NCBI GenBank assembly: GCA_031261165.1 | Contig: JAISJU010000035.1 | Coordinates: 1-37,232 of the forward strand | Origin: Prevotellaceae bacterium | GTDB lineage: Bacteria; Bacteroidota; Bacteroidia; Bacteroidales; Paludibacteraceae | DNA: 37,232 nucleotides | Reading direction: 5' to 3' | In this document: in pieces, positions 1 to 8,734 of the stretch | How positions within the stretch are numbered: position 1 is the first letter of the stretch | Layout of the letters: each line of letters starts with the position of its first letter | The notes under the pieces: model-generated | What the model was told of the DNA's origin: nothing | What the model saw: the letters and a program-made list of their open reading frames with translations, nothing else | Databases searched by the model: none | Made by a program: the position numbers and the translations under genes

Positions 1-3000
1 ACCATAGCAACCTTGCCCGCAGGCGATACCACATTCTATTATACGGTAGAAGACAACACAACGCATTGCGTAGGCGCGGTACAAACTTATTCGATAACGG
101 TGGATTCTATTCCTGTCATTACCGGCAACTCCACCGTAACGGTTGGCAATTCTATAACCCTGACCGGCACGCCGAGCGGCGGCACTTGGTCAAGCAGCGA
201 TAACAATTACGCCACCGTAACCAACGGCAGCGTAACGGGCATAGCGAGCGGCACGGTAACCATCACCTACACCACGCCCGCCGGTTGCGAAAACACGAAA
301 GAGATAGAAATCTCCACCGTAGGACCGATGGGCAACGACAGCACCGTTTATTTCTGTCCCGAAGATGTGGCAGGCTTTACCCTGCACGGCTACGGCAGCA
401 ACATCACCTCCTGGGCTTGGTACAAACAGGGCGACACCGCCCCGACAGGCGGCACGACAGTTGAAGGCGACAAAGACAAAACCATCGCCGCCCCGCTGAC
501 CGCCGCCGACAGCGCAACGGTATGGATTTTCAGAGGTTTCAACGGCGTACAGTTTGCCGACCAGAAGTTCAAACTGCTCAAAAATGCTGACTATACGTTC
601 AGCGTACAGGACACGACCGTCTGCAAAGATGCGACCATAACGCTGACCGCCCTGACCGCTACCGGCGCAAGCGGCATACAGTACGACTGGGCAAACGGCG
701 GCTATGCAGCCACCAGTACATACACGCTGAACACCACAACTGCCGGTTTAAATCAGCCGTTGAGCATCAAAGGCAAAGCGACAGGCTATTGCGAAACGAC
801 CGTCAATATAACTAATGACATCGTGGAACTTGTTGCATCTCAATCCGGCACCTGGTCAAGTTCCGTTTATGCGGGCGACAATATCACTTACGCCGTCAGC
901 ACCACAGGCAGCACCCTTCCGGCAGGCGGCAGCGTTGAATTTGTCTGGGAAAAATCAAGCAATCCCGCAACGACTTATACCGCACTTGCCGAAACCTCTG
1001 CAACGCTCACGGAAGTTCCCGCCGCCGATGCCTGCTACCGCGTAACGGCAAAAATGTACAATGCCGCCCACACGCAACTGTGCAGCGACTGGACAACCAC
1101 GCAGTGCGTAACGCTCACTACCATTGTCAAAGGCAAAGACAGCACCGTGTATTTCTGTCCCGATGACAACCTCACATTAAGCGGCTCTGCCGAAAATGTA
1201 GATGCCTATGCGTGGTATAAGGAAGGCACGCCCGAACCGACAGGCGGCACTCCGCTCGCCACGCAGCCGGGCGATATTAACGACACCCATACATTAAATA
1301 ATGTACAGGCAGCAAACGATGGCGATATTTGGTATTTCAAAGTCTTCAGCGGCAGCAATACGGCAAAACAGACCTTTACGATAACGAAAAATCCCGATTA
1401 TGCCTTTACAACAGATTCCACAAGCATCACTGCTTGCGTTGGCAGCACAGTAGTTGTAACGCCGACCAACACAGACGGCATAGCAGGCGCAAGTTACGCT
1501 TGGACAGCCACCAACGAGGCAGCAGCCCAGACCGGCAACACTTTTACGCTGAACACGGCAGACGGCGCGAGCGGCAATACGCTGATAGGCACAATTATAG
1601 TAGAAGGCAAGGCTACCGACCGTTGCGTATCGCAAAGAACAATACCTTACACACTGACGGAAATACCGACTGCCACGATAGCCTACGCCAATACGCCTTT
1701 CTGTAGTGATGCAGTACCACAAACGGTAACATTGAACGGTTACACCGGCGGCACATACAGCGCACCCGCAGACTTGACGATAAATGCGACAGACGGAACA
1801 ATTACACCGAGCAGCAGCACGGCAGGCGATTACACTGTAACTTACACGATACCCGCCGCAGGCGGATGTGTTGCCGTAGCGGTAACAACCGGTGTGACGG
1901 TAACACAACTTCCGTCAGTAAATATCTCGTACGCAACGCCTTTCTGTTCTGATGGCGGCATTCAAAGCGTATCCTTTACCGGCGACATTGCTGCCTGCAC
2001 CGGTGGCACATTCAGTTCCGCCACAAGTTTGGACATTGACCCGACCGGCGGCGCAATCAATCCGAGCAACAGCACGCCGGGCAACTACACCGTAACTTAC
2101 ACGATACCGGCGGCAAACGGCTGTACGCCCGCGCCTGTAACGACAAACATCGTGATTACGCCCAAACCGACCGCAACCATCTCTTATGCAACGCCTTTCT
2201 GTAAAACAGAAACGGCAGCGCAGCCGGTAACGCTCACCGGTACAGGTGCATACGCAGGCGGAACATACACTGCAACACCCGCAGGATTGAGTATCGCCGC
2301 CAACGGTTACATATCACCGGGTGCAAGTACACCGGGCAATTATACCGTAACCTATACCATCGCAGCGGCAGACGGCTGTTCGCAGGTAACGACCACTGCA
2401 AACGCAAGCATTATTGCCACGCCGACCGTCAATGCCTTTGCGCCCAACAGCCAAAGCATTTGTTCGGGCGAAATATTCCAAAGCGTTACACCCATCGGCT
2501 CGGCAGGCGCAATATTTGAATGGACAGCCGCAGCCTTTGGCGTAAGCAACGCCACGCTCAGCGGCAACGGAACAATAAACGGAGAAGTGCTGAACGGCGC
2601 GGGAAGTGTAACATACACCATCACGCCCAAAACGAGCGGCACGCCGCAATGTATCGGCACACCGACTGCTTATACCGTCAATGTGCGGCAGGCTCTCGAT
2701 TTTGACATTTCCGCCAAAACGCCGGTTTGTCCGGGTGAGGCTACGGAACTCAAAGCCGCCATAGTCGGAATATCGCCGGGCGAAAAATACACCAAAATAT
2801 GGTGGCGCAAAGGCGAAACACAAATCGACAGAGAATTTGTGGCAGGCGATACATTGGGCTTGGATTATCTGAATGCAAAGGATTATCCCAAAGAAAAGAC
2901 GGTGTATTACTTTGAAACCAAATATGCAGACGGTACTTGCCCGAGAAAAGATTCCGTATCGGTAACGATTGCGGAACTGCCGCAAATATTGTCCATAGAG

Positions 3001-3480
3001 CAGGAAAAATACATCAGCGGCAAGGACACCACTTATACGAAGACATACGAATTCTATGTGAGAGGCGAGCAGCCGATAAGTTTCGTGTATGACGGCAAAA
3101 ACGTTTCGGCGGACAACTATTTTGAGTTTGCCAGAATCGGCTCGCATACCGTGCTTGTACGTGACGGCAACGGTTGTGAAACCGACAGTACCTTTGTTGT
3201 AGAGGGCGTGCCGCTTGTATTCCCGAAATACTTCTCGCCCAACGGCGATGAGAACAATCCGACCTGGTACATCAAAAACATTGAGTTTTACCCTGAAATA
3301 GAACTGTTGATTTATGACCGTTTCAGCAAGCAATTGGATAAAGTAACCCATTCGCAGGACTGGCGAGGCTGGAATGGTACATATTTGAACAAACCGCTGC
3401 CCTCTGACGACTACTGGTATGTGCTGCAAATAAAGGAAACGGGCAAAAAATATGTCGGACACTTTACGCTGTTGAGGTAA
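1..3480 (+). CDS. Giant Ig-like repeat adhesin with type B T9SS sorting domain (5' end cut by window)
   Basis: The reading frame is open through base 1, so the start and any signal peptide lie outside the window; about 1159 codons are visible. The chain is Thr/Ser/Gly-rich and built from Ig-like beta modules: a BIG2-like stretch near residues 40-100, two related modules each starting DSTVYFCP (about residues 113 and 380), and three tandem units of about 81-85 residues starting near 558, 639 and 724, each with a YATPFC or YANTPFC motif and a GNYTVTYTI-like end. The last about 90 residues (from about 1073, with FSPNGDENNPTWYI and a final GHFTLLR) match the gliding-motility-associated CHU_C, or type B, sorting domain of T9SS cargo. 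Such proteins cross the outer membrane through T9SS and are surface-held or released. The PorP/SprF gene immediately downstream fits the known pairing. An adhesin or structural role is inference; the ligand is unknown. Confidence 0.85.
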   Translation, partial: TIATLPAGDTTFYYTVEDNTTHCVGAVQTYSITVDSIPVITGNSTVTVGNSITLTGTPSGGTWSSSDNNYATVTNGSVTGIASGTVTITYTTPAGCENTKEIEISTVGPMGNDSTVYFCPEDVAGFTLHGYGSNITSWAWYKQGDTAPTGGTTVEGDKDKTIAAPLTAADSATVWIFRGFNGVQFADQKFKLLKNADYTFSVQDTTVCKDATITLTALTATGASGIQYDWANGGYAATSTYTLNTTTAGLNQPLSIKGKATGYCETTVNITNDIVELVASQSGTWSSSVYAGDNITYAVSTTGSTLPAGGSVEFVWEKSSNPATTYTALAETSATLTEVPAADACYRVTAKMYNAAHTQLCSDWTTTQCVTLTTIVKGKDSTVYFCPDDNLTLSGSAENVDAYAWYKEGTPEPTGGTPLATQPGDINDTHTLNNVQAANDGDIWYFKVFSGSNTAKQTFTITKNPDYAFTTDSTSITACVGSTVVVTPTNTDGIAGASYAWTATNEAAAQTGNTFTLNTADGASGNTLIGTIIVEGKATDRCVSQRTIPYTLTEIPTATIAYANTPFCSDAVPQTVTLNGYTGGTYSAPADLTINATDGTITPSSSTAGDYTVTYTIPAAGGCVAVAVTTGVTVTQLPSVNISYATPFCSDGGIQSVSFTGDIAACTGGTFSSATSLDIDPTGGAINPSNSTPGNYTVTYTIPAANGCTPAPVTTNIVITPKPTATISYATPFCKTETAAQPVTLTGTGAYAGGTYTATPAGLSIAANGYISPGASTPGNYTVTYTIAAADGCSQVTTTANASIIATPTVNAFAPNSQSICSGEIFQSVTPIGSAGAIFEWTAAAFGVSNATLSGNGTINGEVLNGAGSVTYTITPKTSGTPQCIGTPTAYTVNVRQALDFDISAKTPVCPGEATELKAAIVGISPGEKYTKIWWRKGETQIDREFVAGDTLGLDYLNAKDYPKEKTVYYFETKYADGTCPRKDSVSVTIAELPQILSIEQEKYISGKDTTYTKTYEFYVRGEQPISFVYDGKNVSADNYFEFARIGSHTVLVRDGNGCETDSTFVVEGVPLVFPKYFSPNGDENNPTWYIKNIEFYPEIELLIYDRFSKQLDKVTHSQDWRGWNGTYLNKPLPSDDYWYVLQIKETGKKYVGHFTLLR

Positions 3481-3540
3481 TAAATGAATGATTGAATAAA
3501 TGAATAATTGAATGAAAAACCGATTAAATGAATAAATAAC

Positions 3541-3620
3541 TTTGTGTTCTTTGCGAAATATCTTTGCGAACTTTGCGGTAAAATTAACCGCAAAGAGCGC
3601 AAGGGTTACGCAAAGAAAAA
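3541..3620. repeat. Palindromic CTTTGCG/CGCAAAG repeat upstream of the PorP/SprF gene
   Basis: A perfect 9-bp stem (CTTTGCGGT at 3571-3579 with ACCGCAAAG at 3587-3595) is flanked outward by further complementary TTGCG/CGCAA and CTTTGCG/CGCAAAG segments, giving an imperfect hairpin of about 70 nt. Low-complexity AATGAATGATTGAAT-type sequence precedes it at 3483-3540. The element sits in the 177-bp gap between the adhesin and the PorP/SprF gene. It resembles dispersed palindromic repeats common in Bacteroidetes intergenic DNA. It might attenuate read-through, but it has no clear T-tract. Confidence 0.6.
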
Positions 3621-3657
3621 TATTACATCAAAAAAAGTCAATAAGAAACGAAATATT

Positions 3658-4620
3658 ATGAATAAAATCAAGAAAATCATTATAGCCGCAGCCGTATTGG
3701 CAGGCGCAACAATGGGCGTGCAGGCGCAGGAGTTTCCGATTTACAACCAGTACCATTTTCACGGTTATCTGATGAATCCGGCACTGGCGGGCGCGGCGGA
3801 ATGTACGCACTTTATGCTTACGCACAAGCAGCAGTGGATAGGCATCAAAGATGCTCCGATGACAACGGTGCTGAGTTTCCAAACCCGCACGCAGAAACGG
3901 CTCGGCATTGGCGCCTACCTCTTCAACGACCGCAACGGCTACTCGTATCAGCAGGGCGGACAGGTGTCGCTCGCCTACCATATTCCGATGTCCACCGGCA
4001 ACCGTTACAGCAAGCGCACGGTGCTGGACAGGCAATTGTCTTTCGGCGTGTCGGGCAAGGTGTATCGCTATGATTTTAACGATGAGATGTTGGAAGAGGC
4101 AAAGCAAAAAGGCGAGTTGGTGCAGGAAAAGACAGGTTTTTTCCCAAATGCCAATGTGGGCGTGTTTTATCAGTCGTATAATTTCTTTACCGGCTTGTCG
4201 GTAACGAATTTGGTGCCGGTGAAAATTGATATTTTCGGCGATAACGAGCCTCTCAGACCATTAACGGCGTTTTATCAAGTCGGCTATGCCTTTGATATGC
4301 AGCGCGATGTGCAGATAGAGCCTTCGGCAGTGTTTCATATTGACGGCAACTCGCGCAGACAACTTGATGTGTCCTTGCGTGTTTTGCAACATCTTGACCG
4401 CGATGACATCAGTTGGTGGGCGGGAGTAACGTTTAAAGATAACTTTGACAAAGAAAATAAGGCTTTGGTGCTGTTGCCGAATTTCACGGTGCGGCTGGGC
4501 AAATTCCGCTTCGGATATGCTGTGAATCTGGACTTGAACAAACTATTTTCCAATAACTATGGCTCGCACGAGTTGATGATTGGGTATAGTTTCTGTTCGA
4601 CGAAACAGTTCTGTAGGTAA
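3658..4620 (+). CDS. PorP/SprF family type IX secretion partner protein
   Basis: This 320-residue protein has a signal peptide (Lys-rich start, hydrophobic AAAVLAGATMG, cleavage after VQAQ near residue 21). The mature start, EFPIYNQYHFHGYLMNPALAGA, has the typical PorP/SprF opening in which YNQY and NPALAG are conserved. The rest shows alternating beta strands expected of an outer-membrane barrel, ending in a strand with an aromatic near the C-terminus. SprF is needed in Flavobacterium for secretion of the type B cargo SprB, so this protein is probably the dedicated partner of the adhesin encoded 177 bp upstream. An upstream in-frame start at 3544 was rejected because it lies in the palindromic repeat and would precede a good signal peptide with a 38-residue repeat-derived extension. 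Confidence 0.88.
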   Translation: MNKIKKIIIAAAVLAGATMGVQAQEFPIYNQYHFHGYLMNPALAGAAECTHFMLTHKQQWIGIKDAPMTTVLSFQTRTQKRLGIGAYLFNDRNGYSYQQGGQVSLAYHIPMSTGNRYSKRTVLDRQLSFGVSGKVYRYDFNDEMLEEAKQKGELVQEKTGFFPNANVGVFYQSYNFFTGLSVTNLVPVKIDIFGDNEPLRPLTAFYQVGYAFDMQRDVQIEPSAVFHIDGNSRRQLDVSLRVLQHLDRDDISWWAGVTFKDNFDKENKALVLLPNFTVRLGKFRFGYAVNLDLNKLFSNNYGSHELMIGYSFCSTKQFCR

Positions 4621-4787
4621 AATATAGACACAAGACAGAAGACTGTTTTTGGCTCTAATAAAAATCTCATTTTTTGCTACTTTTTTTGATACATTAGTAC
4701 AACGTAATATATTTATTGTCATTAATTTATAGTTTTTCGGCATCTACATTTTTACTACATAAAACGCTGTTGATTTACTAACTTTTT

Positions 4788-4795
4788 TATCTTTG
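4788..4795 (+). promoter_or_regulatory. Bacteroidetes -7 box (TATCTTTG) for the GH13 gene
   Basis: TATCTTTG matches the TAnnTTTG -7 consensus of the Bacteroidetes primary sigma factor. It lies 27 bp before the ATG at 4823 and would give a short untranslated leader. A possible upstream TTG at 4770-4772 is a poor -33 element by spacing. Confidence 0.6.
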
Positions 4796-4822
4796 TGTAA
4801 TTAATCTTAAACCTATAATAAT

Positions 4823-6175
4823 ATGAAGACAAAATTCACATCTATTGCATTTCTTGTTTTAACGCTTGTCTTTTTTTCCTGTAATCATCAGGAAAAAGCC
4901 TATCAAAATGTACCTGAGGCAAAAGACGTGGTAATGTACGAAGTCAATCCGCGCGTTTTTGCCAAGCAAGATGCGTTAAAAGCGGTTACCGAGCGGCTTG
5001 ACGAAATTAAAGCGTTGGGTACCAATGTTATTTGGATTATGCCCATTTACGAAGAGGGCGTGCTGAATGCCAAAACGGAAGAGGGCGGCGGCTCGCCTTA
5101 TTGCATTAAGGATTACAAGAAAATAGACCCCGAATACGGCACGCTGGAAGATTTGCAAAACTTAGTGCGGAAAGCGCACGAAAAAGGTATGGCGGTTATC
5201 CTCGACTGGGTGGCAAACCACACGGCTTGGGACAACGAATGGCTTGCCGCACACCCAAGTTGGTACACCCACGATTCTATCGGCAATATTACCCACCCCG
5301 CCACAACGGACTGGACAGATGTTGCCGACCTGAACTATGCCAACGACAGTATGCGCACGGCGATGATTGACGCAATGAAATATTGGTTTTCGGCGGCGAA
5401 CATTGACGGTTTCCGTTGCGATGCGCTTGATTTTATCCCCGAAACCGATTTTTTACAGCGAATGACCACCGAACTGCGCGAACTGAACAAAAGTCGCCGC
5501 ATTTTGATGCTCGCCGAAGGCAATTTACAGGATTACCCCTCGCTCGGTTTCGATATGGACTACGGGTGGAGTTTTTACGACAAAATGGAAAAACTGTATG
5601 AAAATAAGATAAGCATTGCCGAATTTTTGCAAATCTACAAAGCCGAAAAAGATGCCATTCCCGCCGGAAAATCGCGCCTCTACTTTACGACAAATCACGA
5701 CAAATCGGCGTGGGAAAAAACCGATGTGCAACTCTTTGGCTGCCAACGCGCCGCAATGTCCGCCTTTGCGTTGACAGCGACTTTGACAGGCGCACCGCTT
5801 ATTTACAGCACACAGGAGATTGGCGCGGACTCGCTCGTGTCGTTCTTCAAATGTACGCAGGTGGATTGGACAGCCAAGCCCGAAATTTTGAACGAGTACA
5901 AACAAATTATGGCGGTTTATACGCAAAATCCCGCATTTAAAGGCGATTCGCTCGAAACTTTTTCGGACAATCCCGATGTAGTATATTTCACGCGCAGTGA
6001 TGGTAAGGAAAGAGTTTTGGTTGCAGAAAATGTGCGTAACGAGGCAAAAAAACTTACTTTACCTGCTACTTTGGCAGGAGTAAGTGCCGTAAATTTGATA
6101 AATAATAACACGGAAACTTTACCTGAAACCATTGATTTACAGCCGTATCAATACAGTCTATGGAAATTAAAATAA
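4823..6175 (+). CDS. GH13 alpha-amylase family lipoprotein
   Basis: The 450-residue protein begins with a lipoprotein signal whose lipobox ends LVFFSC (Cys20). The four GH13 regions are present: DWVANH (Asp128 to His133), GFRCDALDF with the nucleophile at Asp200, LAEG with the acid/base at Glu232, and TTNHD with the transition-state stabiliser at Asp293. The TIM barrel is followed by a short C-terminal beta domain (about 370-450). The family hydrolyses or transglycosylates alpha-glucosidic bonds; all catalytic residues are present, so an active enzyme is expected, probably cutting maltodextrin-type substrates in the periplasm or at the surface. No SusC/SusD genes are nearby, so it is not in a classical polysaccharide utilisation locus within this window. 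The exact substrate is unresolved. Confidence 0.9.
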   Translation: MKTKFTSIAFLVLTLVFFSCNHQEKAYQNVPEAKDVVMYEVNPRVFAKQDALKAVTERLDEIKALGTNVIWIMPIYEEGVLNAKTEEGGGSPYCIKDYKKIDPEYGTLEDLQNLVRKAHEKGMAVILDWVANHTAWDNEWLAAHPSWYTHDSIGNITHPATTDWTDVADLNYANDSMRTAMIDAMKYWFSAANIDGFRCDALDFIPETDFLQRMTTELRELNKSRRILMLAEGNLQDYPSLGFDMDYGWSFYDKMEKLYENKISIAEFLQIYKAEKDAIPAGKSRLYFTTNHDKSAWEKTDVQLFGCQRAAMSAFALTATLTGAPLIYSTQEIGADSLVSFFKCTQVDWTAKPEILNEYKQIMAVYTQNPAFKGDSLETFSDNPDVVYFTRSDGKERVLVAENVRNEAKKLTLPATLAGVSAVNLINNNTETLPETIDLQPYQYSLWKLK

Positions 6176-6192
6176 AATAATCGCTAAAAAAC

Positions 6193-6223
6193 TTGCAGGA
6201 TTGAGAAACAACGCTTACCTTTG
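6193..6223 (+). promoter_or_regulatory. Promoter of the initiator tRNA gene
   Basis: A TTG at 6193-6195 is separated by 20 bp from TACCTTTG at 6216-6223, close to the Bacteroidetes -33/-7 arrangement. The mature tRNA starts 14 bp after the -7 box. Confidence 0.65.
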
Positions 6224-6237
6224 CACCCACAAAATAT

Positions 6238-6309
<72 letters not shown>

Positions 6310-6319
6310 CAAGGAAAGT

Positions 6320-6351
6320 AAGGGTAGAAAATTTTCTACCCTTATTTTTTT
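6320..6351 (+). terminator. Intrinsic terminator after tRNA-fMet, probably bidirectional
   Basis: A perfect palindrome (12-bp arms starting AAGGGTAG, 6320-6343) is followed by a T-tract at 6345-6351. It ends the tRNA transcript and also overlaps the stop codon of the convergent methyltransferase gene (stop at 6342-6344). Confidence 0.8.
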
Positions 6352-7040
6352 CGCAATATCGTCATTCCATCGCGCAAAGGGATTATTACCGTTTCCACCC
6401 GCTCGTCTTGCGCTACAAAATTATTAAATCGCTCAACACCAACGGTTTGTTCGTCACTCGGATTGACATTTTCTATCACTTTGCCGTCCCAAAGAGTGTT
6501 GTCCGCAATGATAAAACCGCCCTGATTGACTTTGTCGAAAACGGCGTGGTAATATTCCAAATATTCGCGTTTGTCGGCATCAATAAAAATAAGGTCGAAA
6601 GTTTCGTTAATCGCGGGAATGGTCGCCAACGCATTGCCGAGCAGATATTTTATTTTGTCGCGGCAGGGCGATTGTTCAAAAAAACTTGTGGTAAATTCTT
6701 CCAGTTCATCGTTAATGTCTATCGTATAAACGATACCGTCTTCGGGCAGCCCTTCGGCGATGCAGAGGGCGGAGTAACCGGTGAAAGTGCCGAGTTCCAG
6801 CACACGGCGGGGGCGTATCATTCGCACAAACATTTTGAGAATGCGCCCCTGCAAATGCCCCGAAAGCATACGCGGGCGCATTATTTTGACATAAGTGTCG
6901 CGATTGAGTTTTTTTAACAAATCCGGCTCGGGGTCAATGTGCGCGAGGACATAGTTATCAAGTTCTTCGTAATCCACGCCCTGTGGATTGTCGTAGCCTT
7001 CGAGGCGGCTCATTGCCGATGCGGTTTTTGGGTCATTCAT
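6342..7040 (-). CDS. Class I SAM-dependent O-methyltransferase
   Basis: The 232-residue protein matches the caffeoyl-CoA/catechol O-methyltransferase-like family (COG4122). The SAM-binding glycine-rich motif VLELGTFTGYSA lies near residues 80-91, an acidic residue ending motif II is seen in VYTIDIND, and the metal/substrate motif FIDADKREY is followed by IIADNTLWDG, all at the expected spacing. Bacterial members methylate small hydroxylated aromatics or tRNA uridine derivatives (TrmR-type); the substrate cannot be chosen from sequence. The gene starts inside the end of the M16 peptidase gene (8-bp overlap), which suggests translational coupling and one transcript. Its stop codon lies in the palindromic terminator shared with the tRNA gene. 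Confidence 0.85.
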   Translation of the reverse strand: MNDPKTASAMSRLEGYDNPQGVDYEELDNYVLAHIDPEPDLLKKLNRDTYVKIMRPRMLSGHLQGRILKMFVRMIRPRRVLELGTFTGYSALCIAEGLPEDGIVYTIDINDELEEFTTSFFEQSPCRDKIKYLLGNALATIPAINETFDLIFIDADKREYLEYYHAVFDKVNQGGFIIADNTLWDGKVIENVNPSDEQTVGVERFNNFVAQDERVETVIIPLRDGMTILRKK

Positions 7041-8253
7041 AAATCAAAGTCGTCAGTTTATCGTTGTCAAACACTTCTTGGGCAATGCGTTGCAATTTTT
7101 CTGCCGAAATTTCGGCGATTTGCCGGCGGGTTTCGTCCATACTTTCCACCTTGTTGCAATGCAAAAACTGCTTGCCCATACTCAAAATTAATTGTTCTTT
7201 GTTTTCCGATGCTATGGCAATTTGCCCAAGCAATTGCCGTTTGTAGCCTCGCAGTTGCGTATCCGAAAAAGGTTGCGTTTTCAATTTCTCCAATTCGCGG
7301 AAAACTAATTTTTCGCAGCGTTTCAGGTCTTTATTGTCGCAACCGAAATAAATACTCCAAATACCGGTATCGGAATACGAAGAAAAATTAGACTCTACAT
7401 TATAAACCAACGCATTACGTTCGCGAAGAGCCAAGTTCAAAAAACTGTTCATTCCGGGACCGCCGAGAATATTGTTGAGCAAATGCAGGGCGAGGCGGTT
7501 GTCGCGGTCGTGGAGGTCGCAAGCGCGGTTGCCGAGCATATAATGTGCCTGAAAAGTGTCTTTTTTTACCGTCTTTTTCTGCGGATTGTATATGAGCGGC
7601 GTTTTGCGTTGCGGTTGTCCGGCGGAAGAAGGCGCATCAAAATAATTTTCCGCCCAATGCACGATTTTCTCAAATTTGATATTGCCGAGTGAAAAGAACA
7701 GCATTTCCGAAGGGTGGTAAGTGCGTTCTACAAAGCGTTTTACCTTTTCCTGCGTAAAACTTTCGAGCGATTGCTCATTGCCCAAAATATTTTTGCCGAT
7801 GGCGTAGCCGTTGTAGAGCAGTTCCTCGAAATCGTCAAAAATGAGTTCGGAAGGCGAGTCGCGGTAAGAATTAATTTCGTCAAGTACGATGCCGATTTCC
7901 TTTTCCATCTCGTTGGACGGAAAAGTGGAGTGAAAAACAATGTCGGCAATGAGTTCCATTGCCCGCTCAAAATCTTCCTGCAAGACTGCCGCATAGACAA
8001 AAGTTTCCTCTTTGGTGGTGTAGGCGTTCAGTTCGCCGCCCACGCTTTCGAGGCGGTTGAGAATGTGCCACGCCCGCCGTTTTTTTGTTCCCTTAAATAG
8101 CAGATGTTCAACCAGATGCGCCATTCCTTCTTCATCTTCGTTCTCATCGCGCGTACCGACATTAACAGCCATTCCGCAATAGGCAACCGATGATGTATCG
8201 GGCTGATGCAACAGACGGATGCCGTTGGCAAGCGTGTGGGTTTGGTAGGTCAT
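7033..8253 (-). CDS. M16 family zinc peptidase (insulinase/processing-peptidase type)
   Basis: The 406-residue protein carries the inverted zinc motif HxxEH as HLVEH (residues 46-50). Family context is clear from the conserved GMAHLVEH block, NAYTTKEETFVYA, and the later glycine-rich GGPGMNSFLN segment. Length fits the single-chain about 45 kDa bacterial M16B group. No signal peptide is seen, so it is probably cytoplasmic. The start is placed at ATG 8253: a TTG nine codons upstream overlaps the -7 promoter box and so would precede transcription. The downstream methyltransferase overlaps its 3' end by 8 bp. The substrate is unknown. Confidence 0.88.
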   Translation of the reverse strand: MTYQTHTLANGIRLLHQPDTSSVAYCGMAVNVGTRDENEDEEGMAHLVEHLLFKGTKKRRAWHILNRLESVGGELNAYTTKEETFVYAAVLQEDFERAMELIADIVFHSTFPSNEMEKEIGIVLDEINSYRDSPSELIFDDFEELLYNGYAIGKNILGNEQSLESFTQEKVKRFVERTYHPSEMLFFSLGNIKFEKIVHWAENYFDAPSSAGQPQRKTPLIYNPQKKTVKKDTFQAHYMLGNRACDLHDRDNRLALHLLNNILGGPGMNSFLNLALRERNALVYNVESNFSSYSDTGIWSIYFGCDNKDLKRCEKLVFRELEKLKTQPFSDTQLRGYKRQLLGQIAIASENKEQLILSMGKQFLHCNKVESMDETRRQIAEISAEKLQRIAQEVFDNDKLTTLIYE

Positions 8254-8277
8254 TTTTTGTTTTTGAAAAATTTTGCG

Positions 8278-8285
8278 CAAAGATA
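8278..8285 (-). promoter_or_regulatory. -7 box (TATCTTTG) of the M16 peptidase operon
   Basis: On the minus strand TATCTTTG reads from 8285 to 8278, 24 bp before the ATG at 8253. It decides the start codon by excluding the upstream TTG at 8280. Confidence 0.6.
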
Positions 8286-8426
8286 GTGCAAAATATTTGG
8301 TTTTCTTAATTATTAATTGCCTGCTGCATTTTTTTGAGAAAATATTTGTTTATTAAAAAAATAGTTCTTTACTTTGTCGCTAATTCCAATGCGCTCAAAA
8401 CGTTGAAAATTGGAAAAACATTTTTG

Positions 8427-8434
8427 TAAATTTG
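8427..8434 (+). promoter_or_regulatory. -7 box (TAAATTTG) in front of the rod-shaped RNA candidate
   Basis: TAAATTTG matches TAnnTTTG and has a TTG at 8403-8405 about 21 bp upstream. Predicted transcription starts near 8441, about 15 nt before the long inverted repeat. Confidence 0.4.
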
Positions 8435-8440
8435 TGGTGC

Positions 8441-8612
8441 GTTTTTTAAATATTATCTGTCTTGAAGTCTGGAAAATTTCAAACACTTTGGATAATAGCA
8501 ATAAAACGCCCACGCTTTTGATAGATGTCTTTTTAAAAGCATTGTATATCAATCAAATGCGTGGGAAATGTTTGCTTATTAAAGTGTAGGACTCCAGACC
8601 CTCAAGACAATA
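8441..8612 (+). ncRNA. Candidate rod-shaped non-coding RNA (6S-like outline)
   Basis: The 480-bp space between the M16 and repeat-protein genes has no credible CDS but holds a nested, imperfect inverted repeat. The outer stem is TGTCTTGA plus GTCTGGA (8458-8473) pairing with TCCAGAC plus TCAAGACA (8593-8609). The middle stem is ACACTTT (8483-8489) with AAAGTGT (8581-8587), followed by GCAA/TTGC. The inner stem is CCCACGC (8509-8515) with GCGTGGG (8559-8565), extended by TTTTGAT against ATCAAAT. The result is one rod of about 150 nt with an internal loop and a terminal loop, behind a plausible promoter. The outline resembles 6S RNA, but primary-sequence homology is not recognised. A palindromic mobile element (MITE) is the main alternative. 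Confidence 0.4.
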
Positions 8613-8679
8613 AGATTTACAAACAGTTCCCACACACTTCACATTTTTACTTATCAAAAACAAAAAAATAAATCAATTT

Positions 8680-8687
8680 TATTTTTG
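8680..8687 (+). promoter_or_regulatory. -7 box (TATTTTTG) for the repeat-protein gene
   Basis: TATTTTTG lies 47 bp before the ATG at 8735. The 5' leader contains GGGAACTG (8695-8702), the exact reverse complement of CAGTTCCC at 8624-8631, an 8-bp inverted repeat spanning the promoter. Nothing else recognisable lies between 8612 and 8735. Confidence 0.45.
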
Positions 8688-8734
8688 CCAATTCGGGAAC
8701 TGCGCGGCAAGCAAACTTTTAAATCTTTATTACT

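Noticed and set aside
2314-3462. Long minus-strand open frame opposite the adhesin gene
   Set aside because: It mirrors the codon pattern of the clear plus-strand T9SS protein, is Cys/Arg/Tyr-rich without any domain, and has no promoter; it is a shadow frame.
3544-3657. N-terminal extension of the PorP/SprF protein
   Set aside because: It is encoded by the palindromic repeat and would sit in front of a normal signal peptide; ATG 3658 is the better start.
8313-8552. 79-codon minus-strand frame in the 8.3-8.7 kb gap
   Set aside because: It overlaps the long inverted repeat, has no domain or promoter fit, and has low-complexity Phe/Lys/Ile composition expected from AT-rich non-coding DNA.
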